From: Mycteria americana
Lineage: Eukaryota > Chordata > Aves > Ciconiiformes > Ciconiidae
NCBI RefSeq assembly: GCF_035582795.1
Contig: NC_134366.1
Location: 140,268,756 to 140,332,755, forward strand
DNA: 64,000 bases
Direction: 5' to 3'
The position numbers and the translations under genes are program-made. A model generated the notes under the pieces. It made no database searches. It had not been told where the DNA came from and saw only the letters and a program-made list of their open reading frames with translations. Positions 35,851-47,800 of this stretch are shown here, piece after piece (positions within the stretch are counted from its first letter, which is position 1; each line of letters starts with the position of its first letter).

Positions 35851-35931
35851 TCAAGTTAGAAAATGGACAAAAAGAATGGCTAAACCAATATTCAACAGCA
35901 TTACCAGGGCGATCATGACTGAGTTAGGGCC
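35851..35931 (-). CDS. JPH1: JPH1 terminal coding exon (membrane anchor)
   Basis: This is the last coding exon of junctophilin-1. The protein tethers the sarcoplasmic/endoplasmic reticulum to the plasma membrane at skeletal-muscle triads. The exon encodes 26 residues and a TGA stop at 35851-35853. They begin GPNSVMI and end LNIGLAILFVHFLT, the hydrophobic segment that anchors junctophilins in the reticulum membrane. The acceptor reads TCTTTATTTTATTTTCAG before GGC, a good pyrimidine tract. The exon starts in phase 0, matching the end of the upstream exon. Junctophilin paralogues share this anchor, but the preceding exon identifies JPH1. I recognised the C-terminus from knowledge of the family; no search was run. 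Confidence 0.95.
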   Translation of the reverse strand, partial: GPNSVMIALVMLLNIGLAILFVHFLT

Positions 35932-38283
35932 CTGAAAATAAAATAAAGACACCAGAATTAATGCAACCTTCCACATAGTGCACAGCAATGAACATGACCC
36001 GACTTCATAATTTCTACCTGTTTTGACCTTGCTCTGAAAGATTACCTAAATATTAAAGATACAAACTCTGCTCCAGAAACATAGCCATTACGTGTCGTAT
36101 TGAGGTGAGCTAAATATCAACTGTGTGAAAATGAGCTGAATAAATACAGGTAAGAATATTTACAGTACAACCCTAAGTACAGTACAACAACAGTAAGAAT
36201 AAGTACAACCCTACACTATTCTTAATCATACTGAGATTAAACCGCCTGACAAATATGACTGCATAAACAAATGAAAACAAACCCATCAACACAAAACCAA
36301 TATCAACTTAAAATAAAGCAAAACAAAGAACTTGAACTACTTTAGCAAAGCTGGAGCGCTGCTCTTCATCCTTAAGGTAGGTTCCTTCTCTAATTCCAAC
36401 CTGTTTCAAAACAGACATGACAATGTGTTTTATGAAAAGAATACCCTTTTTTTGACAACCAAAGGGGGGAAAAAAAGTTACTTACCATTGCACTAACATA
36501 CCTAGCAATGTTTCCATTACAGATTAAAAAACAATTTTACACCTGCAAAATTAAACTTGTTTTGATTTACTCTGACACTTATCTTACAGACCTATGTACT
36601 GAAGAAATGAAAAGTCAAAAAACTCCTTCCCTTCCTAGCTAGAGCTAAACTTGGTTAAAAAACTTAATCATTACATAATTTTAGTCTTTCTGTGAAGCCA
36701 GAGAACAAAGTTTTTAATTATTTTCAGCAATTTCAGATATATTTTTTTAAACATGGATGCGTTCTAATGAGCAACTTGAAATAATGTCCTGAACAGACAG
36801 AAATTCTCAGTTCTTCTGTTCTCCTCTTAACATATTTGGTTTACTACAACATATTTTCACAAAGATTTGTATATGCTTATATTTTAAGGTTGCACATTTA
36901 TTCTAAGTTGAAACAGAAAAACTCTTCACTCAGACAATACCTTCCTAAATCACAAAAAAGCCCATCAAAAAAATCCCTGCAGAAAACTATCTTCTGAGGT
37001 ACATAAGGATCACTGGCTTGCATAAGAAGGCATATATTTCATTAGAAATGACATAATTCTTTTCACTTTCCACGAGACATGCCTTGCAGAAGTTCATTAT
37101 GCTTCATGACAATGCTAACATTAGCTATATGTCCTAATGCTAAAGGTGTAAGAACTTGCTATTATTCATTTGCTGCAGCAGTGTAACTGGGAAGCTATTG
37201 AATAGTACTTGTGTCATTATTATATCACATGCTCTCATCCTGAAACAGTCTCATTAAACACTTTCTACCAGAACACACCTCTGCACAGTAGTTAAGATGG
37301 TAGGCCAGATGTGGACTGCTAAGTTCTCGAATAAGTCACAAAATATGTTATGTCAAGTACTCCTTAGGTCTCTGGGGAGTCTAAACCCGATCTGAGCACC
37401 TCTATCTCTAAAGGCCGTAAAGATCCCTTTGCACTTATTCAGAGGTATCTGTTCACATGCTGAGGAACTAGATGGGCGAGCTCAAACAATGATTGAGACT
37501 ATCAGGATGCTAGTTAAATGTTGCCATAGGGGTGATGGTATTGGCAGCAACATTCACATTTTGCTAAACGGCAGAATGTCTAAAATATTCACTAGGAAAT
37601 TGAAGACTAGGTTTAAGGTCACCTTAGTCAAAGGGATTTTGAATAACAAGTTCCCACTTACCAGTGGTATGTTTTAACCATCGGGTCACAGAACAGAAGT
37701 GGAACCATGTTCCTTCCTTCTTACTGGAAGTGAGCCACTATGTGCCAAAGAATATGAGACACTTGGTGACAGAGAACAGGCATAAAAGGAAAGCATAACT
37801 CCAGATATGGTTACATTTCTGACCACAACACTGTAAGCAGCCTCGCTGTAGTAGTGTGTAACCAAAGGTTATTTTCTTCTTTCTCTTTCTGGCATGGTCA
37901 CAATTGTGCTAGTTTGGGTACTTCCATGCTTTTCTACTGTGAAGGAAATCCAAGTTCCCATCAGGATTGCCACCAAATGCATTTGGCAATTGTGAGATTT
38001 ATGCATGAAAACCATAGAAGACTTTGAGTAATAAAAGATGTTTTACTTGAAACAACAGCTACTTTGAGAACCTCTCAGTTTTGCTGTCTTGGAGTGTCAG
38101 TGTCAACAGCGTTAGAGTGAACCTTCCATTTAATGACTTCTTCTTTTGCAAAAAATTCCCAGAATCTCATGACAAACAAGAATAATACATACATGCTAAT
38201 GTTATATATCTCTCTACAGGAAGTGTGATTACACTATTCATTTCCACTAAGATTTGGATTCAGCATCTTTCTCTCTGGTGCTG

Positions 38284-38471
38284 AGACACCGGAACAGGTT
38301 ACCCAGAGGAGCTGTGTATGCTCCATCATTGGAAGTGTTCCACGTCAGGTTGGATGGGGCTTTGAGCAACCTGACCTAGTGAAAGATGTCCCTGTCCATG
38401 GCAGGGGGGATGGACTAAATGATCTTTAAATGTCCCTTCCAACCCAAACCATTCTATGATTCTGTGATTCT
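38284..38471 (+). mobile_element. CR1 LINE 3' fragment
   Basis: This is a 5'-truncated CR1 of about 190 bases in plus orientation, antisense to JPH1. It begins with GGAACAGGTTACCCAGAGG, close to the C-terminus of ORF2. It runs through the 3' UTR words GGTTGGATGGGGCTTTGAGCA, then TGTCCCTGTCCATGGCAGG and ATGTCCCTTCCAACCC, and ends in ATTCTATGATTCTGTGATTCT. Severe 5' truncation is usual for CR1 insertions. Confidence 0.93.
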
Positions 38472-41400
38472 AATAGGGACTCCCTGTGTGATCAAAATCA
38501 GGTCAATAGCTCCTTTATAGTTTGGGATCCCACCTAAAGATTTTACAGTTATACTGCACCAGGAATTGCAAAGAACTGTGAAGGAGATCATTGCCCAATA
38601 CCATTAAAATTCACTGGGATTTGGCCGTCTAATGCTTAGCATATTTGAAAATAACATCCATGGAAATCAAGTTGATTTACTACTATTGAAGAAAAAATTG
38701 GACCTATAGGGACTTCACAGGAGCCAGGAACTCATTAATTACCTGAAACATAACCTGAAAGAGCATCCTGATAGCTGCAAGACAGCTTTTAGCTGAATGG
38801 CAAGTTGGGACTGCAGCTCACACAGTAACTCGGTATCAGCAGTGCAGAATCATACAGAATTAAGCTTGGTGGACAGGGAGGGGACTTCTCTATTGATGCA
38901 GCTGTCAGTCAGGTTAGGTAGAACAATCTCACCACAATAACGTTAGATAAATTAGGCTAAAAAACCTAGGGACTATGGCCTGATCCAAGAAATCTCATCT
39001 ACAAAGACACCTTAAGTGACATCTTAAAGTGACATCTTAAGCACTGGGTTGTTGATTTTATATGAAGATCAAAGAAAAATGTGTTACCTGTTTACGATAA
39101 TGAGTCTATGCTTTATACAAAGAAGTAAATCTCACCTCCTTCAGCCTGCTCTGTGCATTTTGTTTCCTCTTCTGATAACTACAACTTTCAGCCCAAAGCA
39201 GAATTTCCTGATATACTAAAAAATGAGCAAACAATATTTGTGGAGCACATGGTTTTTATGCAATAAACTGCTACCTGTTTTGTAGACATCTATGAAATGA
39301 GCATTTAATGCTTTAAGACAAATACCATAAATAAGACTTTAGTGTTCTGCAAGGGCTTAAAATAGCAAAAGCCAAAATTAGTCTGAAGAGTCCAAGAGTG
39401 ACTAGAACAGGTGCACTAAAGAAGCTGTAGTAGAAAAACTCCAGTCCTGCTTAAAAACTGCCCTTTCAGCTTCTAGCAAGTCAGACACTTACATAGTTAA
39501 AAATATAATCATACGATTAGTTTTCATCTGGGGAGGGAAGAAAGTTATTTTCCTAAAATGTAGTGCCAGGAAGTATTAAGACTCGTCTTGTAATCCCATT
39601 GCATTAGGAATGTCCATTAAATTTAGCATAAAGTTCTTGCTCAGAGGTTTTTTTAGGATCAGGCAAATACTGATCTATTTTTCTAACATAATGGTTACAA
39701 ACTGGATGTTAAGTGAGCAAAGAGGTGAGAGTAGAAGCACACTGGGCAGCATTCAGCAAAATGTAATGATTTTAGATACAGGTAAAAACCATGCTAAATA
39801 CTCTGTGTGGCTTAAAAACCTTTACTTACAAAATGAAAAAATGACATTATCGTAGAACATTTGTGCCTGGGTTTGTACCTGACCTAGGGCAACACATGGA
39901 CACATATCACGCAAATAAAATGTGTATTCATGAATGTACACTACAATGGTATTTTTTGCAATTCAATCCTACTTTTTACCCAAATCCAAGACAATCTCAA
40001 ATTAGCTCATATTCAAGGTGGGATAGCAGCATGCAAGCTGATACTGGGGCTAGAGGCTGCTAACGAGCAATTAGAAACAACAGTTAGTACTGGTTTGTGG
40101 TCAAGTGTCTGTGCACGCTTCACACTGTGGTAAATATAAGATAATTTGAAAGTGCCTAATGCTCAGTGAAAAATTATTTACCTCTCATTTATGAGGGTAA
40201 ATGCCAGCAAACAGACAGCTATTCTGGAGCAGCTGATGAACGGTGACCTTGATAAAACTATGACTCTTTCTTATGAGCTCTGAAATGATTTTAAACTTTG
40301 ATTTTTGAACATTAGAAAATAAGTACATAGAGAAACACATTTATATGTGTGGCATAAGAAGTATGTGCTGATATTTTTCAAGTATAATGCCAGAAATGGG
40401 GATATCTAGAGAATCAATACTGTTCCCGTAACTAACCCATTGCACAGATGATATTCAATGACATCCTTAAGGATGTAACAGATTCGCAGAAAATATGAAA
40501 CATGAATTTGATTACTAAAATAGCTGCTGCAGACTTTTCTGTAAATAAAGCTGTTTAAAGTTCTTAATCCAAATTAAAGTTCATGTTTCATTCATATGTG
40601 AGAAATGGCTTTGATTTACATACATGGAAGGAAGAATTGAAAATCTTACATTCTGTATCTGTGTTCTTAATGCATTATCACTGGAAACTTGGAAAAAACA
40701 CAGCACAATTTTATACAGCATTTTCGGATAACCTAATGAAAGTGCTCAATAAATGGTATAGATTCATTTTTGCATTCCAAAACCATGTTTTCTCATTCTC
40801 TTTTCATGAGAGTGAGAGTTCTTTTCTCTTTATATCCCTTAACAAATATATTTTTAAACTTTTATGGAGGATCTAAGGCAGATTTACTTTCAAACCACAA
40901 CAAAATCATTTGTCAGGATGACTATAAAGCAATTGCAATTACTAACTAAAACAAAATAATTCTGCAATGCCGCCCTAGAATTCTGAAGTCTCTCAACATT
41001 CAGAAGTGTTTGGGATAAAGAGAAGTACACTAATCTAGCTACCCCTCAGTAATTGTGCACTCTTAGGTTAGCCACTGCCTAACTCCAGCACACTATTGAG
41101 CTCAGTCCCAGAGCACTGCAGAACAGGCTACTGTTTTTCTGAAGTTGAAGGCGATACTAAAAATTAAAAAGAAAAGTTTCCAGGCAATGTTAACGGTCAT
41201 TCTGTACTAAATCTCTCCCTCAGTCTGCTAGGCCAGTAGGCTACTCCTTTCTGCTTTAATTGTTTTAGGATTTTTACTTATTTCAGCATTTTAAAGAAAT
41301 AAGCATGTAGGGAATTTATTCTATAAGGGCAAATTTATAGACACATATGGAAGACATCTTTGAAAAAAATACATACATCTACATATATCTTAAAATGCCG

Positions 41401-42324
41401 TTATATTAAAAATGAGTTCCTAAACTCTACCTTCCTTCCTTATTGAAATGCTGATAAGAAAAATAATGCAATTAGGGTGCTCCAAATGAAGCACAGTTCC
41501 CAGATGACCTGTAGTACCAGTAAACAAACAGTAGGTAATGTACAATATCTCATCACTTTTCCACCTTTCCTGATAACAGCCTATAGATTCACGGTCCTTA
41601 TCCTGACTATTCTAGAAGGTCAATAAACTGCTGTGTAGGTGCCCTACTTGGTTTCTTAAGGTGAAGACTCCCTCAGCTCCAAACCATTATTTGGTTTGGA
41701 TGGAACGTAGGAAAAGTAAGGACTATTTCTAGCCACTTATTTTCACCAGATCTGAACAAAAAATTCCAATTCAGGCTAGAATTGGCAAAGCTCAAGCTAA
41801 AATTCTGTGCACACTCACTCAACATTTACAAGCCTGACAGCTTTGTGTTACCCTACATAGGAGTAATATCTGTGAGATTTGAAAGGTTAAAGCGCTGATA
41901 TCAACTGTAATACAGATTTGCAGATTACAAAACCACTGTGAACATCTACTTTGATCTGCACAAAACAGAATATAAGCTTCCTGCTGAACTAGAGGATATC
42001 ATCTTGGCAAAATGCTCATTATTGAACTATTCAATGACAGCTCCAAAAACTCGGCATCTGAAAACTGATGTTACATTTAATTAATATCATTAAAAGCAAC
42101 TTAAAACAAGACTTTTATCTAAATCTGTCCAGCTATTGAATCTTCTTACACAATTGCCTGTTAGCTTGGGAAACGTTTTATAAAGTGTACTTACAGAAAG
42201 TGATTTAATGTGTCAGATTTTTTTGCCTTGAATCTTTCATTGTAAGATATGTTTTAATCATTCTTGCAGCTCTCCATGGGACTTTCTCTTAAGGTTTTTT
42301 TCATTTTAAATCCCTGATTTATGG

Positions 42325-43165
42325 ACACTGTATTTTATTCCAGAAGTGGTTGCACCAGTGCCAAAACCAGATAAAACAGACTCCCATGTACTCTTGCTTA
42401 ATCTTTCCTGTCGATAAATCTAAGGATTATATTAACATCTCTGAACAGCAGTAGCAGACGGGGAGCTCATGCTCAGTTGCCTCTCTTGCTCCTGATCCAC
42501 CAACCTTTTCCAGTTCTGATCCTTGCATGGCCAGGCTCTATTAACTGTCTTTCAGTATACAATCTTACATTTTGCTGTGCTGCACATGGATAATTATACT
42601 TGCATCTTTCTTAGCAGGTGATTTGGATCAGCTTGTACTGGTGATCCATTGTCTTCATTATTTATCAGTTTCCTGGTCTCTGTGTCTTCTGTAAACTGTG
42701 GGTAATACTTTTATGTCCTCTTCCATGTCATTAATAAGAATGTTAATAAAATAGAGCAGCAGAATTAATCCAAGAATGACCTCACCAGAATAATACCAAA
42801 TTACTGATGTTTTTCTAGTTACTTTTTGAGAACCATCAGTCAGTTTTTTAAAAAATATTTTAATGTGACATTTAGCCTTTGCATTACTCTGTCTTCCTTG
42901 TCAGAATAAATAACTGTGTGTAAAGGCAAATCAGGTGACCTTGATTGAAGATATGATTCCTGTTTCACACCTGAAGATGTCAAACTTGTTTGACAGGATC
43001 TTTTATAATGCATGTTGATTGGAAATTCTTACACCTCTTTATTTTTAAATTCTTTATTAATGAAGCCTGGTGTCAATTATTCAACTGTTTTGCCTGAGAT
43101 CTGTGCTAGGCTATCTGGATCTCGTTAAATGGGTCATTCTGTTTATCCCTTCAATAATGACATAC
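42325..43165 (-). mobile_element. Ancient CR1 LINE relic (RT region), 0.8 kb
   Basis: This is a long, heavily decayed CR1 copy, antisense on the plus strand and so co-oriented with JPH1. Its blocks parallel the minus-strand CR1 at 3380-4260 in the same order. TTCCAGAAGTGGTTGCACCAGTGCC matches the copy's CTCCAGGTGGGGTCTCACCAG. TCTTCTGTAAACT and ATGTCATTAATAAGAATGTTAAT match the FADD/ITDID region. CAAACTTGTTTGACAGGATC and TGCATGTTGATTGG match the SLTNL/KSC region, and GGTCATTCTGTTTATCCC matches the FKKG region. Frames are closed everywhere. The sustained colinearity over 0.8 kb makes the call firm despite the decay. Confidence 0.78.
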
Positions 43166-43624
43166 TGTTTTTTGTTCTACTGGAGTACCAAAAATGACTC
43201 AAAGAAATAATGCTTATAAAAAAGAAACTTTATGACAATTATCTAGACCTCTTCATTTGCTAAAGGTTAACTTTAGGATCTACAGCTAACATTTTCCTGA
43301 GTTTCTCTTGGCCCAGAAATAATTTTAACATCATCAGAGATTCTGAATTCGATAACCTGGAATAGAAACACTATTAGTCACCTCTCTTTTTCTGCATAAC
43401 TATTGATAGTTCTATTATTTCTAAATAATAATGAGATTCAGATTCACACTGATTTGAATGTATAGTTTTAAAACTCCTTCTCCATTTCGTGACAAAAAAA
43501 AGTAAAATTTTTCACATCACTGTAAAACGCAAGCATTGTTAGAAGTATGCATTTTAAAACAGTTTAAATTTTGATGCAGATTGCCTGGTTTTAAAGCCTA
43601 CAATCAACACAGAGAAGAAAATGA

Positions 43625-43750
43625 AAATGGGATATTGTCTGGACTGGGTCAGACCACAGGCCAGCATCCTGTCTCCAACAGTAGTCACAAGACGACCTTT
43701 GGGGAAGAGCATGAGTGTAACTCCCAGTACTGCCCAATTATCCACTGAAG
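43625..43750 (+). repeat. Ancient interspersed repeat, family unassigned
   Basis: The words TGGACTGGGTCAGACCA, GGCCAGCATCCTGTCTCC and AACAGTAGTCACAAGACG match a motif series that I recognise from many interspersed copies in turtle and crocodilian genomes (GGGTCAGACCAAAGGTCC, CAGTATCCTGTCTC, ACAGTGGCCA). I cannot assign its class with certainty. The copy is diverged and about 100-125 bases long. Confidence 0.5.
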
Positions 43751-43765
43751 TACAACGAATATTGT

Positions 43766-43882
43766 TGGGGGGGAGGAGGGGAGGGAAAAGATATATATAT
43801 CTGCAAATATGTATCTACACGCACACAAAACACACACACATATATATACACATACACACATTAATGCACACACTAACACACT
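43766..43882. repeat. G-rich tract plus (AT)/(CA) microsatellite
   Basis: A G-rich stretch (43767-43786) is followed by (AT)5, then mixed CACACA, TATATA and ACACAC blocks to about 43882. It lies about 270 bases into the intron from the penultimate exon's donor. Length variation between individuals is likely. Confidence 0.85.
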
Positions 43883-44151
43883 TTTGTGTTTATGGATGCA
43901 ATAGGGATTCACGTTTCAAAAGTCTGTCAGTATCTGGCTATTAACTATCCCTTCCCAGTTTTCAAAAAGGGTAATATAAAGTACTGGAATATTTGTTCCT
44001 CACTCCAGTCTGGTGTAGTGGGTTCTAGCTAGCAGACTGTATCCAGATGAAGATTTGACAGAAGTGAGCTTTGCCTGTCTTTAAGGTTGCAAAGTTCAGC
44101 ACTAGGAGGCAAAAGGGCAGTGAAAGTGAAAAGGTTTCTTGCAGTACTCAC

Positions 44152-44813
44152 CGAGCTGTTTTCTACTTCTTTTTCCACTGCTGAATGTGACTCATTATTA
44201 GCTGGGTTCTTTGGTGCAGCAAATTCTGGTTTCTTAATTTTTGTGTCAGGTTTGTTTTCTTTGGCATCTGGCTTACCCCCAGATCTAGCAGGACTTGGCT
44301 TCTGTGAGGGTGGTATCCGTGCAAGTGTTGACGGTGATGGGTTGACATATTCATCTTCTTCGCTGAGCTCCTGTGGAAGCGCTGTTGGATTCATTTTTAC
44401 ATAATAGCCATGGTAGTGACCATGCAGCTCCCCATTCTCTGTGCTGATGGGATTGTGATGGGCTGAAAACTTTGGCTGGTGTTTCACAGCTACTTCCTCC
44501 TTCACTGGTGGTTTTGAATATAAAGGCTTGTTAATTGTGGGTGTTATATTCTCAGTGGCTAAAAGCTTTTTTTCTTGACTGAGTCTTGCCCCAGAAGTGG
44601 AGCTTTGCCTTTTCAGTTGTTTAGAAGGAGAAGGCTCAGAAGAAAGAGGAGGACTATGCCTTGGACTTGCTTCTGGGGTTCGAGGGGGTGTAGTACCTTT
44701 TCGATAAAAGTGAGGTGACTCTTTTGGGGTAGGTGGTTTCTCCTGAACTTTTTCTTCAGATTTTTCTTTCACCTCCATTCCTTCTTGAAATTTTTGTTTG
44801 ATATAATCAGGGC
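44152..44813 (-). CDS. JPH1: JPH1 penultimate coding exon (divergent region)
   Basis: This exon encodes 220 whole codons of junctophilin-1 plus two bases that complete a codon split with the upstream exon. The translation starts PDYIKQKFQEGMEV, continues with KPPTPKESPHFYRKGTTPP and GELHGHYHGYYVKMN, and ends AVEKEVENSS. This is the Pro/Ser/Lys-rich divergent region between the alpha-helical segment and the membrane anchor, and its wording fits JPH1 rather than JPH2-4. The acceptor is TACACTATTTTTCAG before GC. The donor is TCG followed by GTGAGTACTG, in phase 0. Upstream exons with the MORN repeats that bind the plasma membrane are not in the window. There is no stop or frameshift in the exon, so the gene looks intact here. 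Confidence 0.96.
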
Positions 44814-47800
44814 CTGAAAAATAGTGTAACAGAAATATTATGATTAAAACAAGAATAAAACTTCACAGTAAAACTATTGCATTGGGATGTCAGATGGGAC
44901 TGCCTTGCTAAAATGCTGGCAGGGGTGGGTGTTACCAAAAATTCACTGACATCCATAGTGATTTAGTCTAAATTGCTTAGTAGTTGAAGTTACTGTACTT
45001 TTGGTAATTGTTGGGACTACTTACTAATTTGGTTCAGTCACTTTATGTCTTCAGCTTTGCAAAGGGTCATAGGACATAAATTGTCTCTGAGTGAAGTCTG
45101 AGGGACTGAAGACTGACTTACATATCTATCATTCTTTCTTTTTCTGAGAGGCGTGTTTTGAGGTATGTTTTGCTTAATTACCCTAATCTATTTAACTTCT
45201 ACCCTCATGACCATAGCATCTGTTTGATGTGGAAGTAATTAACCATCAGAATGAAATGTCTCTTCTGCCCTTATAACCTACAGGAAATAGGGCTTGAATC
45301 ACTTTTTTTCCCTTTGTGTGCATGTTAGCTTGCCTTATATACATATATATGTGCCTTGAACTCTCACACACTGGCTTTGTCTTCCTAATCCGATCACTTG
45401 CCATATGAAGACCCAGGTTAACCACTCTAGTTGTAACGCAATTCTGCTTAGAAACCAGGAAGACAAATTCTCTCATATTCACTAGGGAAATGCAGAGCAG
45501 CCAGTATGAAGAATATCCTCCCCCCAAATCCTAGCAAAACTTCCATGAGCACATTCACCAGTAGGACTCACTTATCAGGGTGCATTTCTATGCAGCTGTT
45601 TACATAAAGACAAGCTGGCTGAGATGCTTTGCTCCAGGTTTTGGTTGTCTGATTTAACAGTTCAATGCTAAGACTTGAGCAAACACTCTGTTGAAGAAAC
45701 AAAATTGCTGCAAATCTGTCTGTATTGTGGGCAGCATTTTCTATTTTTTTTCTTAGAGGCCACATTCCAGATTCCAGGATCAGGTCCCATAAGAAGTCAG
45801 AAACTGGGGAGCTCTGTGAACAAAGAACTGCAATGATCTTTCTGTATGTTCAATAAGGGCTTCTGCCAAATACATTGCAACTGTTTTTCCACTTCTGTCT
45901 TTGCTAGCACCACTACTTTCCTTTGACATTTTTATCTTCTGTAAGTGAGGCTTATCTGTGTTTTATGTCATAGAGAAATTCTGTGCCCAGAGAAGAATGT
46001 CTGCATGCATTTTTCTGCTTTTGAGTTTAAAGGAGGCTCTAGCTGTGTTAGGCAGATACAGTGTTTTTACAGATGCCAGAAGCATATGCATCACTACACA
46101 GCGCTAAGATGAAAGGAAGGAAGAGCAGCATGAAGTTTTTGGAAGTTACTGAGTCATCTAGTACGTAAGCATTGCTGAGAAGAAGAATTACTCGGCATGC
46201 AATGTCTTTTGAGCAGGAAAATTACAATGTTTTTGGCATCTCTGAAAACCAGGGGTGGAAACAGAGAGCTGTCGAGAAAGAAGGCTGGATGTAGACAAGC
46301 CAGGATTTGTTCTCAAATGACATTTGAGGAGGATGCTTTGAGGACTTAAGCCTGCACAGAGGGAGAGGACTAGAGGCTTGATTCTTACGGCTTTTTATAA
46401 TCTTCCTGGTAAAAGGGAAAGGCAGCACAACACAAATTAAAAGTTGCCATATATAAAGTTACAGTTACAATCACCTTTCACAAAATTCTCCATCATGTAG
46501 GGGATTTCCTTCTGTCTTTGCTGAGAGGCATAAGGTAATGCTGCGGGTTTTAACATGCATAAACTTTGGTTTTCTTCTCTTTTCACATGGGATATAATTA
46601 GGCGTGTAAAGAGAAAAGGATAGCTAAAAGAGCTCTGCCTAACCTTTAAGCCCAAGCCATGGAGCAGTCAAATTACAATGATTATTTATTATGGACACAT
46701 CCACATTCACATTAGCTTGCTCCTTATGACTGCTGTGGTGAAAGCATCCCAATTGGAATACCATCTCTTCAGCCTTACAATGCTGCTCAAATGGCACCTG
46801 ATCTATTCCTCACCTATCTAGAAAATTCACATCCTGTGACAGCTCTCCACTGCCCAATATATGTAAAGACAGGACTTTTAGTAATATCTGACAGCACTTG
46901 ATGGACCAAAGGCACTTTCATAAGAACACATCTGGGCCTCAGAAATGTCACCCCTCTCCACCGTTTCCTACGATCAACTAAAAGCCTCCCAGGGCTGGCC
47001 AGAGTGACTCTCTCTCCTCCTGAGACCTCCAAACTGTGTTGGAATTTCTGAAACAAGAAGGGAGCCAGGTCTTGGCTGCCCATGTCTCCATGAGAAACTG
47101 GTAGACTAAAGAACAAAAAACTTAAACCAAAACAAAAATATCATCTTTAACTGGAGCTTTCCCAAAGAAGTTAAGTGTCAACAGGCTAACGATGCCATAT
47201 TTTTACTGGCTATTTGGCATTATTTGATGCTAAGTGACACTGAGCCCCACCAGAGAAAGCTGTAGCCATCTGCCTCCAAGTAATGTCTGAGGGTGTCTGA
47301 CCAGACATTCAGCAATTGCCTTAACATAACACAGCAGCCCTCCCTCCCACCCCCCAGTACATCACATATGGCTATTAGAGATACATCCCTTGCCTCCAAT
47401 CTTGCCAGGCAGGTCTTTCCAACACTCAAATTCTTGGCTCTATGCTGAAGTTAGCTTTGGAGATTGTCCAAGGACTTTTTTTACGTCTGTTCACTGTATT
47501 CAGTACAATCAGATTATGCACCTGTCTGAACCACTGACTCCAAGCAGCAAGAACACAGTTCCCACTCCCTTCTGAGGACTAAGAATACTTGACAGGACTG
47601 ACTTTTTCCCCTTCATTAAAGGCATTATCTAACCCTACAGACATGGGCAACAGAGTCCTTTTTCTTCAGCATAATAGCACTCTACAGCACACCTTTAAAG
47701 TAACCAGGGCCAAGGGAATTTGGAAAGAGAGTCACTAGCATCTCATCCTACAAGAGTTCTCATCTGCCTGATCTTAATGAGGATGAGAATAGGATTTGAG

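Larger units (their letters stand above)
35932..44151 (-). other. JPH1 last intron (8.2 kb)
   Basis: The intron runs from the donor GTGAGTACTG (starting at 44151) to the acceptor at 35932-35933. It contains a short young CR1, a long ancient CR1 relic, an unassigned interspersed repeat and a purine/dinucleotide microsatellite, listed separately. The open frame at 37429-37677 has no recognisable domain and no splice context and is not called. The rest is AT-rich intron sequence with nothing further supportable. Small local duplications occur, for example the GACATCTTAA words near 39010-39040. Confidence 0.9.

Noticed and set aside
37429..37677. 82-codon plus-strand frame in the JPH1 last intron
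   Set aside because: No domain, and antisense within an intron without splice evidence.
46814..47116. 100-codon minus-strand frame as a possible extra JPH1 exon
   Set aside because: The translation does not resemble any junctophilin segment, and no convincing acceptor/donor pair brackets it.
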